A stretch of 34,861 bases of DNA from Candidatus Tagabacteria bacterium CG09_land_8_20_14_0_10_41_14. Its GTDB lineage: Bacteria; Patescibacteriota; Minisyncoccia; JAHISW01; Tagabacteraceae. Shown piece after piece: positions 14,406 through 21,439 of this stretch; position 1 is the stretch's first letter; every line of letters begins with the position of its first letter. The position numbers were made by a program, and so were the translations under genes. Location of the stretch: positions 1,101 through 35,961 of the forward strand of contig PEZL01000005.1 in the NCBI GenBank assembly GCA_002774055.1. Reading direction: 5' to 3'. The notes beneath the pieces are model-generated. The model did not search any database and was not told the origin of the DNA. It worked only from the letters and a program-made list of their open reading frames with translations.

Positions 14406-14844
14406 GATTTTTCAACTCTCTTTCAACGTCTCTTTTCATGTCGCGCGCTTTGATTTTTTCTCTTTTGTCGTATTTTTTCAGCCCGCGAGCCACACCGAAA
14501 GAAACTTTGATTACGCCGCCTTTAGTATAAACATATAAAGGTATTAATGTCAATCCTTTTTGCTTGTCTTTTCCTTCTAAATAATCTATTTCTTTTTTAT
14601 TAAGCAATAGTTTTCTGGTGCGCATGGAGTCGTAGTCGGGTATCATGTTTTTGGGCTGATATGGCCCTATTTCCATACCTATTATAAAAGCTTCGCCGCC
14701 TCGTATAATTATATGAGAACCTGCCAAAGAACCTCTTTTTAATTTAAGGGATCTTACTTCAAATCCCTGAAGACGTATGCCGGCCTCAAACTTTTCCATA
14801 ATCTCATAATCAAATCGGGCCTTTTTGTTGTCTAATAAGGTCAT
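14398..14844 (-). CDS. smpB: SsrA-binding protein SmpB
   Basis: The protein partner of tmRNA in trans-translation. The 148 residues show the family pattern throughout: NKKARFDYEIMEKFEAGIRLQG with the tmRNA-binding EVRSLK, GSLAGSHIIIRGGEAFI, YDSMRTRKLLLNKKEI, LIPLYVYTKGGVIKVSFGVARGLKKYDKRE, and the basic tail IKARDMKRDVEREL that enters the mRNA channel. The start ATG lies one base after the end of the upstream toxin gene. Its 3' end runs into the tmRNA gene by eight bases. Confidence 0.95.
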   Translation of the reverse strand: MTLLDNKKARFDYEIMEKFEAGIRLQGFEVRSLKLKRGSLAGSHIIIRGGEAFIIGMEIGPYQPKNMIPDYDSMRTRKLLLNKKEIDYLEGKDKQKGLTLIPLYVYTKGGVIKVSFGVARGLKKYDKREKIKARDMKRDVERELKNRG

Positions 14845-14845
14845 A

Positions 14846-15091
14846 CTAAAGATTGTGATAGGTTTTCTCGTTTCGCAGTTTTATAGAATCAATGACGGCT
14901 TCATCGTTGATTTCGAAATGAAAGATAATTCTAAAGTCGCCTTTGCGAATTTTATAAAAATCACTGTCTTTTATTTTTTCTGTTCTTAGATTTTGTCTTT
15001 TGTTTTTATCCAGGAGTTCGTTAACAAGCGCTAAGAGTTTAGCTCTGTCCTTTTTGGAAATCTTTCGAAAAAGTTTTTCGATTTTTTCCAT
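14846..15091 (-). CDS. RelE/ParE-family toxin
   Basis: An 81-residue protein with the RelE-fold pattern. A basic helical N-terminal half (KIEKLFRKISKKDRAKLLALVNELL) is followed by the beta-sheet motif KIRKGDFRIIFHFEINDEAVIDSIKLRNE, in which YKIRKGDFRIIF is the typical core. RelE toxins cut mRNA on the ribosome; which codons this one prefers is not visible. It lies three bases after the AbrB-like antitoxin gene and just before smpB, so antitoxin, toxin, smpB and ssrA probably form one transcript. Confidence 0.85.
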   Translation of the reverse strand: MEKIEKLFRKISKKDRAKLLALVNELLDKNKRQNLRTEKIKDSDFYKIRKGDFRIIFHFEINDEAVIDSIKLRNEKTYHNL

Positions 15092-15094
15092 GAA

Positions 15095-15331
15095 TTATTT
15101 TTTATCAATCTTTTTTAATATTTTTACCAAATCTACTGCTTTTAACCCTTTTCCTTTATTGTCTCTGATTGCGTCAAAAACCGTATATTCCTTATAAACA
15201 GGGGAAATTTCTATAAATTCACCGTCCGTTTTTAAGTGAATTGTGTCTGTTTTAACTTCCTTTCTCCATGAAGCCGGTAAGGTAATTTGTCCTCTTTCAG
15301 TTATTTTTTGTGTTTTTTCTATAAAAGTCAT
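15095..15331 (-). CDS. AbrB/MazE-type antitoxin
   Basis: A 78-residue protein with an N-terminal swapped-hairpin (SpoVT/AbrB) DNA-binding motif: KITERGQITLPASWRKEVKTDTIHLKTDGEFIEI. The C-terminal region (YTVFDAIRDNKGKGLKAVDLVKILKKIDKK) is likely to wrap the toxin. Antitoxins of this type repress their own promoter. The strong promoter TTGACT-16-TATAAT directly upstream ends eight bases before the ATG, so repression and a very short leader are both likely. Confidence 0.85.
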   Translation of the reverse strand: MTFIEKTQKITERGQITLPASWRKEVKTDTIHLKTDGEFIEISPVYKEYTVFDAIRDNKGKGLKAVDLVKILKKIDKK

Positions 15332-15339
15332 ATATTCTT

Positions 15340-15367
15340 ATTATATTATTTTCTTATTTTAAGTCAA
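15340..15367 (-). promoter_or_regulatory. Promoter of the antitoxin-toxin-smpB-ssrA unit
   Basis: On the minus strand, TTGACT (15367-15362), a 16-base spacer and a perfect TATAAT (15345-15340). The ATG follows after eight bases, leaving a leader of zero to two bases. Confidence 0.75.
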
Positions 15368-15485
15368 GAGGTCAGATACAACTCGTACAAGTATCACATA
15401 ACTTGGCGATCGTCATGGTTGTGTGACAGTTGAAAAAGTTGAAAAAGGAGTCGTTACAAAATATGGGGTGGCCTCATACATTTTA

Positions 15486-15513
15486 TTGACTAATTTTGGC
15501 CGATATATATAAT
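15486..15513 (+). promoter_or_regulatory. Promoter of the secE-nusG-ribosomal protein operon
   Basis: TTGACT (15486-15491), 16 bases, TATAAT (15508-15513). It is followed by a leader of about 105 bases, unusually long for this window, with two structured elements. Confidence 0.75.
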
Positions 15514-15521
15514 AGTAAATA

Positions 15522-15541
15522 AGAGGCCCGGAAGGGCTTTT
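15522..15541 (+). promoter_or_regulatory. Attenuator-like hairpin in the secE leader
   Basis: A stem of AGAGGCCC with GGGCTTTT closes a GGAA (GNRA) tetraloop, only about ten bases after the expected transcription start. The 3' arm ends in a T-run, so it could act as an early terminator/attenuator or an RNA-protective 5' hairpin. Confidence 0.5.
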
Positions 15542-15579
15542 AAAAATGAGTGCACGAATAGCGCGCTACGAATGCGCTC

Positions 15580-15624
15580 ACACTAATAATTTGTGGTATT
15601 CGTGTTCCATTCGCAGATTAGTGT
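15580..15624 (+). promoter_or_regulatory. Inverted repeat in front of the secE ATG
   Basis: ACACTAAT (15580-15587) and ATTAGTGT (15617-15624) are a perfect 8-bp inverted repeat ending one base before the secE ATG. Pairing would bury the start region. Confidence 0.5.
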
Positions 15625-15625
15625 T

Positions 15626-15811
15626 ATGTTGCAAAGACTGATAAATTATTTGAAGGGAACCAGGGTTGAATTAAGTTACGTCAATTGGCCTACCAAAAAA
15701 CAAACCAGGAATTATACATTGCTGGTTGTTGGTATTTCTCTTTTGGTGGCGGCATTTTTAGGATTTTTTGACCGTCTTTTCACTTTTTTATTACAAACCT
15801 TTATTTTATAA
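15626..15811 (+). CDS. secE: Preprotein translocase subunit SecE
   Basis: The small subunit that clamps SecY in the SecYEG channel. I choose ATG 15626 (MLQRLINYLKGTRVELSYVNWPTKKQTRNYTLLV), because the family pattern is a short amphipathic helix, VxWPT and then one membrane helix; the open frame extends 11 codons further upstream without family resemblance. The membrane helix is LLVVGISLLVAAFLGFFDRLFTFLL. About 61 residues, normal for single-helix SecE. nusG follows after two bases, the classic secE-nusG pair. Confidence 0.93.
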   Translation: MLQRLINYLKGTRVELSYVNWPTKKQTRNYTLLVVGISLLVAAFLGFFDRLFTFLLQTFIL

Positions 15812-15813
15812 AT

Positions 15814-16374
15814 ATGGCGCAGGAAACCGTTAAAAAAGAAGAAAAACAGAAAGACAGAAATTGGTACGCCGTCCATACTTATTCGGGTTATGAAAACGCC
15901 GTGGTGCGTAATTTAAAACAGCGCATTGAGTCTTTGGGAGTAGAGGATAAAATTTTTAATGTAATAGTGCCCACGGAAAAAAGGATACGCATTAAGGGGG
16001 GCAAGCGCAGGGTGGTTGAGGAAAAACTTTATGCGGGTTATGTGTTGGTGGAAATGATAGTAACGCATGATTCTTGGTACGTGGTGAGGAATACTCCGAG
16101 GGTTACCGGTTTTGTCGGTTCGGGCACCACGCCCACACCGCTGAGAAAAGCGGAGGTGGATAATTTGTTTCAGCGAATGGGGGTAAAAGAGCCGAAATAT
16201 AAACTTGACGTTAGCGTGGGAGAACAGGTAAAAATAACTGATGGGCCGTTTAAGGACTACGAGGGCCGCGTGAGCAGTATTGATGAAGAAAGGGGAAAGA
16301 TTAAAGTTTTGGTGTCTATTTTTGGCCGAGAAACACCTGTGGAGTTGGATTTCTTGCAGGTAAAAAAGATTTAA
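15814..16374 (+). CDS. nusG: Transcription termination/antitermination factor NusG
   Basis: Binds RNA polymerase and couples transcription with translation or Rho. The NGN domain runs from WYAVHTYSGYENAVVRNLKQ through KLYAGYVLVEMI and WYVVRNTPRVTGFVG. The C-terminal KOW domain is GEQVKITDGPFKDYEGRVSSID ... GRETPVELDFLQVKKI. Full length at 186 residues. It lies between secE and, unusually, rpmI rather than rplK. Confidence 0.95.
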   Translation: MAQETVKKEEKQKDRNWYAVHTYSGYENAVVRNLKQRIESLGVEDKIFNVIVPTEKRIRIKGGKRRVVEEKLYAGYVLVEMIVTHDSWYVVRNTPRVTGFVGSGTTPTPLRKAEVDNLFQRMGVKEPKYKLDVSVGEQVKITDGPFKDYEGRVSSIDEERGKIKVLVSIFGRETPVELDFLQVKKI

Positions 16375-16375
16375 T

Positions 16376-16627
16376 ATGACAAAAACCAATAAGTCATACA
16401 GTAAACGTTTGAAGGTTACCAAAAAAGGTAAAATTGTTCAGCGAAAGCCGGGCATGGGGCATTTTAACGCCAAAGAAAGCAGGAAGAAGCAATTAGTAAA
16501 AAAACGCACCAGACATTTTGGAATTGATAATAAAACCCTGGGGCGGTATATGCCGTATAACATTATGTTTGCGTCATTGGCAATTTGCATCATTGGCATA
16601 AAATTCGCATATTGGCATCATGGTTAG
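16376..16627 (+). CDS. rpmI: Ribosomal protein L35 with an extra hydrophobic tail
   Basis: A 50S subunit protein. Residues 1-62 are a normal bL35 (KTNKSYSKRLKVTKKGKIVQRK, FNAKESRKKQLVKKR, LGRYMPYN). The frame then continues for about 21 residues, IMFASLAICIIGIKFAYWHHG, which are hydrophobic and unlike any L35 I know. This tail is encoded by the repeat region that also carries the rplT start (16596-16623), so the original stop was probably lost when that sequence arrived. It overlaps rplT by eight bases. Whether the tail is kept in the mature protein is unknown. Confidence 0.9.
   Translation: MTKTNKSYSKRLKVTKKGKIVQRKPGMGHFNAKESRKKQLVKKRTRHFGIDNKTLGRYMPYNIMFASLAICIIGIKFAYWHHG
16596..16623 (+). 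repeat. 28-bp repeat at the rplT start (copy 2)
   Basis: Identical to 2572-2599. Here the similar words extend further upstream (TTGGCA, TTTGCATCA, TTGGCATAAAA), forming an iterated TTnGCAT pattern at 9-11 base steps. TTGGCA at 16578 and TAAAAT at 16599 are spaced about like promoter boxes. Confidence 0.85.
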
Positions 16628-16970
16628 AGTTAAAAGAGGAACAACTTCATTAAAGAGAAGAAGAAGTGTTTTGAAACAAACCAAAGGTTTCAAGTGGGGA
16701 AGAAAGTCAAAGGAAAGGGCGGCGAAAGAAGCCCTGCTTCACGCGTATACCCACGCTTTTCGTGATAGAAAAAAAAGGAAGGGTGATTTTAGAAAATTAT
16801 GGCAAATAAGGATTAACGCTGCCTCCAGGGAGAGTGGTTTATCTTATAGTAAATTAATTAACCAATTAAAAAAAGCGGACGTTAAAATTAATAGAAAAAT
16901 ATTAGCAACCTTGGCTGAAAAACAGCCCGAGGTATTTAAAAAGATTGTTGAAGAAGCCCAAAATAAATAA
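16620..16970 (+). CDS. rplT: Ribosomal protein L20
   Basis: A 50S protein that binds 23S rRNA early in assembly. The basic N-terminus MVRVKRGTTSLKRRRSVLKQTKGF and KWGRKSKERAAKEALLHAYTHAFRDRKKRKGDFRKLWQIRINAA are typical, and the globular C-terminal part LSYSKLINQLKKADVKINRKILATLAEKQPEVFKKIVE is complete. 116 residues, normal length. In many bacteria L20 represses the infC-rpmI-rplT mRNA; here infC lies downstream of rplT instead. Confidence 0.95.
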   Translation: MVRVKRGTTSLKRRRSVLKQTKGFKWGRKSKERAAKEALLHAYTHAFRDRKKRKGDFRKLWQIRINAASRESGLSYSKLINQLKKADVKINRKILATLAEKQPEVFKKIVEEAQNK

Positions 16971-17457
16971 CGAAATAAGAACCGGTCAAGTAAGAGTCAT
17001 AGATGACGAGAAGGGGAATCTTGGAGTTTTGGATACATCCAAAGCATTGGAAATTGCTAAAGAAAAAGGTCTTGATCTTATAGAAATTTCACCGAATGCC
17101 AAGCCGCCCGTTGTTAAGATAATAGAATTAGGGAAGTATCTTTACCAGGAAAACAAGAAGCAAAAAGAAGCGGCCAAGGGCAGTCAAGAAACAGAAATGA
17201 AATATATAAGGATCCATTTGGGCACATCGGAAAATGATCTTGGGTTAAAGGCGAGAAACGCTTCCGCGTTTTTGAAAAAAGGACATAGGGTAAAAGCGGA
17301 ATTATTCTTAAGGGGCAGGGAAAAATATCTTGCTCGGGAATTTTTAAAAGAGAGATTGGAAAGAGTTTTAAATTTGATATCCGAAGATTACAAGGTTTTA
17401 CAGGATGTTAAAAAAGGGCCGCGCGGTATTTTTGTTATTATAGAAAAAAACAGATAG
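16945..17457 (+). CDS. infC: Translation initiation factor IF-3, non-ATG start
   Basis: Binds the 30S subunit and checks start codon and initiator tRNA. The N-domain begins PKINNEIRTGQVRVIDDEKGNLGVLDTSKALEIAKEKGLDLIEISPNAKPPVVKIIELGKYLYQ, followed by the linker and C-domain EMKYIRIHLGTSENDLGLKARNASAFLKKGHRVKAELFLRGRE. The first in-frame ATG is beyond the whole N-domain (near residue 87), so a non-ATG start is required. TTG at 16945 or 16948, inside the rplT end, is the best choice. A rare start codon on infC is the known basis of IF-3 autoregulation in other bacteria. Confidence 0.93.
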   Translation: MLKKPKINNEIRTGQVRVIDDEKGNLGVLDTSKALEIAKEKGLDLIEISPNAKPPVVKIIELGKYLYQENKKQKEAAKGSQETEMKYIRIHLGTSENDLGLKARNASAFLKKGHRVKAELFLRGREKYLAREFLKERLERVLNLISEDYKVLQDVKKGPRGIFVIIEKNR

Positions 17458-17480
17458 CGACACTAATACGCGAATTAATT

Positions 17481-17900
17481 ATGAAAAAAGTAAAAACAAT
17501 TTTAAAATTACAGATTTCCGCGGGCAAGGCCAATCCGGCGCCGCCCGTTGGTCCTGCTTTGGGTCAGCACGGAGTTAATATCGGGGATTTCGTAAATAAA
17601 TTCAATGACGCCACGAAAGAAATGGGCAGCGGCATTATTCCCGTGGAGGTCACCATTTACGGAGATCGTAGCTTTGATTTTAAATTAAAAACTCCGCCCG
17701 CCTCTGATTTGCTTCGCAAGGCAGCCGGCGTGGAAAAGGGTTCCAGCGCGCCGCACAGCAAAAAAGTGGGAAAGGTGTCAAGGCAACAAATTAAGGAAAT
17801 TGCCGAGCGAAAAATGGAAGATTTGAACGCGCATGATGTGGAAGCCGCCGAAAAAATTATAGAAGGAACCGCCCGCAGTATGGGTATAGATGTAAAATAG
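17481..17900 (+). CDS. rplK: Ribosomal protein L11
   Basis: A 50S protein of the GTPase-associated centre. Typical segments are TILKLQISAGKANPAPPVGPALGQHGVNIGDFVNKFN, IIPVEVTIYGDRSFDFKLKTPPASDLLRKAAGV and VGKVSRQQIKEIAERKMEDLNAHDVEAAEKIIEGTARSMGI. 139 residues, full length. It usually sits directly after nusG and before rplA; here four genes intervene upstream and rplA is not next. Confidence 0.96.
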   Translation: MKKVKTILKLQISAGKANPAPPVGPALGQHGVNIGDFVNKFNDATKEMGSGIIPVEVTIYGDRSFDFKLKTPPASDLLRKAAGVEKGSSAPHSKKVGKVSRQQIKEIAERKMEDLNAHDVEAAEKIIEGTARSMGIDVK

Positions 17901-17901
17901 C

Positions 17902-18378
17902 ATGAGGCCAAATTGGGATGATTATTTTTTGTATCATATAGTGCCTGCTGTTGCTCAGCGCGCCACTTGTGACAGGGGCAGGGCCGGCGCCGTTATTATT
18001 CGCGATAACAGAATTTTAGCGACAGGTTATGTGGGTTCTCCTGCCGGGTTTGCCCATTGTGACGAAGTGGGTCATTTGTTGCATAAAGTAATAGATGAAA
18101 ACGGCAAAGAATCCATTCATTGCGTTAGAACTATCCATGCCGAAGAGAATGCCATTCTTCAGGCGGCCATGGATGGTATTCCCTTGAAAGGCGCTACTCT
18201 TTATTGTAAAATGATGCCTTGTTTCAGGTGCGCTATGAAAATTATTCGCGTGGGCATAAAAAGAGTGGTGGTTCAAAAAAGGTATCATGATGATGAGAGA
18301 ACTTTGAAAATGTTTCAACGTGCTGGCGTGGCAGTTGATATCAAAGAAGACGAAACGGAAAAATACGAAAACCAGTAA
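17902..18378 (+). CDS. dCMP/CMP deaminase-family protein (ComEB-like)
   Basis: A zinc-dependent deaminase of 158 residues. The metal site is HAEE (His 79, catalytic Glu 81) with MPCFRC (Cys 107 and Cys 110). The insert with GYVGSPAGFAHCDEVGH matches the dCMP deaminase subfamily, which makes dUMP for thymidylate synthesis. It starts one base after the rplK stop, at the end of the ribosomal protein operon, and is followed by two damaged genes that may act on nucleotides too. Confidence 0.9.
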   Translation: MRPNWDDYFLYHIVPAVAQRATCDRGRAGAVIIRDNRILATGYVGSPAGFAHCDEVGHLLHKVIDENGKESIHCVRTIHAEENAILQAAMDGIPLKGATLYCKMMPCFRCAMKIIRVGIKRVVVQKRYHDDERTLKMFQRAGVAVDIKEDETEKYENQ

Positions 18379-18385
18379 AGTGGAC

Positions 18386-18684
18386 ATGAAATGCAGTGAA
18401 GAGATATTGGCCAGGCACTTCCAGACCGTGAATCGCGATCTTTGTTGGTTTATCCCCCAGTGCGAGATATATGCCTTGCTTACTACATAAAGATTGTTTT
18501 TACGGCTGGCGTTGTTGATGAGTCAATAGAGGCTTATCATGCGAATAAAGAAGTTTGGGTGATTTTTCCCGAGTCTTTTACAAGCCCGTTTTTGAGTTAT
18601 AGGGCTAAGGTTTTTAGAAGCGTGGAAGAATTTTTTGAGTTTTTGAAAAATTGGCAGACCGGAAAGGAAAAAAAAGATGGATAA
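18386..18684 (+). pseudogene. Frameshifted small protein with a deoxyribosyltransferase/SLOG-like C-terminal motif
   Basis: The first frame starts at ATG 18386 (MKCSEEILARHFQTVNRDL) and stops after 34 codons. The second frame, from about 18442, continues LLVYPPVRDICLAYYIKIVF ... AYHANKEVWVIFPES ... VFRSVEEFFEFLKN. The T-run in GATCTTTGTTGG (about 18437-18448) is the likely break: one more T would give an uninterrupted protein of about 99 residues with NRDLLLVYPPV. The YHANKEVWVIFP...FRSVEEFFEFL pattern is repeated in the C-terminal part of the next gene and faintly recalls nucleoside 2-deoxyribosyltransferase-like folds; this is a weak inference. Confidence 0.5.
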
Positions 18685-19385
18685 ATTAGTCTGGATTACC
18701 GGCGTGAGTCATTGCGGAGGAAACGAATATTTGAGACATAAATTTTTGCCGCTTTGTGAGAAGCGGAATAAGAAAGTAAAAATTATCTATCCCGGCAAAA
18801 TGATCTTTGATGCGCCCGGTATAAGATTAGATCCTGACAACGTTTTGAACGCGCCGGATGACCATTTAAAAACAAAAATGGAATGGGTCTTTGAGAGAAT
18901 CGCGGAAGAGTTAGAAAAAGGTGCTAATGATTGGGATGCGGTGGTTATCAGAACCCACAGGATGTTTAAGTGGAATAATGTTTATCGTTTGGCGCATGTT
19001 TACGAAAACGTAGCGCGCTTTAATCCTGATTTGATGCTGACTTTTGTTGACGGCGTTGCGCCTATTTTAGAGAGGATGAAAGATTCAAGCCGGTTTGCGT
19101 GTCAGGATGTGCCTGGATTGTTTTGTTCCGCAGGCGAAAAACATTATTGGTTATTATCCGGAGATTGTTCTGCCCACGAGCGAAGGCAAAACTCATGAAC
19201 TTGGCAAGGCGTTTATATTAACCAAGAATGTGTGGGTGGTGCATCTATCCGAGCTCAATAAAGCTAGTCCTTTTGTGAAGGGTTTTAAGACTGTTCCTAT
19301 TTTTAAAACCGAGGAATCGTTTTTAAAATTTCTTGAAGAAAGAAAGCGCGCCAGAAAAAAGCGTAGTTGGCCCGAAGACGGATAA
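18677..19385 (+). pseudogene. Frameshifted P-loop kinase-like protein with a C-terminal SLOG-like domain
   Basis: Two frames cover one likely gene of about 235 residues. The first (from ATG 18677) starts LVWITGVSHCGGNEYLRHKFLP, placed like a P-loop but without the GK[ST] lysine, and continues VVIRTHRMFKWNNVYRLAHVYENV and DLMLTFVDGVAPILERM, reminiscent of adenylate-kinase-like nucleotide kinases. Around 19140 (GCGAAAAACATT) the frame is lost. Reading one base less there gives NIIGYYPEIVLPTSEGKTHELGKAF ... KNVWVVHLSELN ... FKTEESFLKFLEERKR in the other frame, similar to the preceding gene. It may be a real lesion or an assembly indel. Function is not assigned. Confidence 0.55.
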
Positions 19386-19392
19386 AAACTCA

Positions 19393-21303
19393 TTAAGGAT
19401 ATTTTAAAACCCCGCAAGAATGCGGGGTTTTAAAATAGGAATTCTTTTTTATAATTTCAATCGTTTCTTCTCCGGATAAATTTTCTTTTTCCAAGAGACT
19501 GGAAACGATGTCATCAAACGCTTTGTTATGCCTTATAATTATCTGTTTGGCCTCTTCATATTTTTTGTTTAAAGTTTCCCGTACTTCTTCATCAATCTCT
19601 CTTGCCGTTTGTTCGCTGCAAACCTTTTGAACTTCGCGGCCTATTCGTTTGCCCAGAAATGGATGTTCGGAAATTTCCTCAATAACCGCCAGGCCGATTT
19701 TTTCGTTCATTCCTAATTCGCAAATCATTTTGCGAATTAGGTTCGTGGCTCTTTTTAAGTCGTTTTGAGCACCGGCACTTTTTTCTTTCAATTTAATTTC
19801 TTCCGCCGCTCTGCCGGCCAGTAAAACAGTAAGTTGATTTAATATATATTTTTCAGAGATACTGTATCTGTCTTCCAGGGGAAGGCTGACCGTTACTCCT
19901 AAAGATTGAGAACGGGGGACGATGGAAATTTTATGCAGTGGGTCGGTATGTTCGGGATCTCTCTGATAAAGTATGGCATTAACCAGCGCGTGTCCGGTTT
20001 CGTGAGTAGCGCTAATTAGTTTGTCGCGTTTACCCACTCTTAAAGTTTTTCTTTCATATCCCATTAATATTACATCTTTAGCTTTTTCAAAATCTTCTAT
20101 TTCTACGGATTTTTTCTTTTTTTTGGCGGCTAGCAACGCGGCTTCATTTGTCAAATTGGCTAAATCTGCCCCGGTAAAACCAATAGTTCCTCTTGCAATT
20201 GTTTTCAAATCTATATTTTTTCCCAAGATAATATTTTGGGTATGGATTTCTAAAATGCGCTCCCTTCCTTTTACGTCAGGCGGTGGAACTAAAATGTTTC
20301 TGTCAAATCTTCCGGGTCTAATTACCGCGCTGTCCAGCATATCCGGCCGGCTGGTAGCGCCAATAACTATTACACTTTGATTAGTTTCCAAACCGTCCAT
20401 TTCTATCAAAAGTTGGTTTAGGGTCTGTTCTCGTTCATCGTGGGTTATGCTGGTTCCTCGGCTTTTGGCCAGCGCCTCAAATTCGTCAATGAATATAATG
20501 GAGGGAGAATTATTATTGGCTTGCTTGAATAGGTTTCTTACCCGGGCTGCACCTACCCCCACAAACATTTCCACAAACTCCGATGCTTCTCCGGCTACTG
20601 CTTTGGCCAAAAGAGTTTTACCGCATCCAGGTGGACCGATAAAAAGTATACCTTTGGGCAGTCTTCCTCCAAGTTTAGAGAATTCTTCGGGATTTTTTAA
20701 AAATTCAATTATTTCCTGTGTGTTTTCTTTGGCTTCTTCTATCCCGGCAATATCGTTGAAAGTAATTTTTGGCCGCTTTTCTATAGATATGTTTTTGTCA
20801 TCGATTTTAGTGAAGTTCTTTCCCGAGAGATTCCTTGCCATTTGGTTTTTACGCATAAAGTAAATTATTACAGATACAATAAAAATCCAAAAAATCCACG
20901 AAGAAATATTTGAACCGCTTTCTTCAAAAGAAAATTCTACGTCTGCTTTTTCTAAATTTTTTATGAGATTTGGGTCTTCCTTGGTAATAACAGCAGTAAA
21001 TATTTTTTCTTGCTTCTTAAATTTGATTGCCAGTTCTTTTTGTTTAATAATTACTTTTTCTACCGTTTTTTGATTCAGTAATTTTAGGAAAACGCTGTAG
21101 GGTATTTTAGCATCGCCTTCTTCCGAATAATACGGACTTAGTTGGCCAAACTCTTGGCCGGCGGGGTATTTTTCTTGTGTTTGTTCTCGGGGCTCTTGAC
21201 CGTAATCATATTTTTTGGAACCGCTTTTTTCCGTATATCAATACCAAAATAGTAAAAGAACTAAAACTGCAACTATTAAAAGATGTTTATTCTCTGGCAT
21301 CAT
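19393..21303 (-). CDS. ftsH: ATP-dependent zinc metalloprotease FtsH, with an in-frame TGA at codon 22
   Basis: A membrane-anchored AAA+ protease for quality control of membrane proteins. From the ATG at 21303 the frame reads MMPENKHLLIVAVLVLLLFW-Y, a perfect first membrane helix, then TGA (21240-21238), then YTEKSGSK and the full extracellular domain with no start codon until 20856. The second helix is SSWIFWIFIVSVIIYFM. Then follow AAA+ Walker A GPPGCGKT (223-230), Walker B IIFIDEFEAL, the SRH, and the protease HETGH (434-438). With TGA read through, the length is 636, typical of FtsH. AGAGAGAG upstream of the ATG is one of the few Shine-Dalgarno-like sites here. The last codons overlap the terminator hairpin. 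Confidence 0.92.
19402..19435. terminator. Perfect 15-bp bidirectional terminator
   Basis: TTTTAAAACCCCGCA and TGCGGGGTTTTAAAA enclose an AGAA loop between the convergent kinase-like gene and ftsH. Both arms are A/T flanked, so it can stop either transcript. It also encodes ftsH residues FKTPHSCGVLK. Confidence 0.9.
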
Positions 21304-21427
21304 TTTGACTCTCTCTTGGATTGGATTTTCAATTTACTTCTATTTAGAATATTAAACATATGAAGCTAAATATCAAGGGGACTAACTTTGAACTAACTAT
21401 GGGGTTTTTTGTTTGGGTTTTTTGCGA

Positions 21428-21439
21428 TAAGATAAAGTT
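21428..21439 (+). promoter_or_regulatory. -10 box directly before argS
   Basis: TAAGAT at 21428-21433, six bases, then ATG at 21440. The -35 region is only a T-rich stretch. No Shine-Dalgarno site. Confidence 0.4.

Noticed and set aside
15000..15197. Plus-strand open frame across the toxin and antitoxin genes
   Set aside because: It is a shadow of the two minus-strand genes, which have clear family motifs and a strong promoter.
15593..15625. Upstream extension of secE (MVFVFHSQISV)
   Set aside because: It has no family resemblance and would start inside the inverted repeat region of the leader; ATG 15626 gives a normal SecE.
20021..20863. Plus-strand open frames opposite ftsH
   Set aside because: They mirror the conserved AAA+ coding sequence and have no recognisable motifs of their own.
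21238..21240. UGA recoded as glycine (Gracilibacteria/SR1 code)
   Set aside because: TGA is used as the normal stop of ndk, ileS, smpB, endoQ and the ComEC-type metallo-beta-lactamase gene, and no other in-frame TGA occurs in the intact genes.
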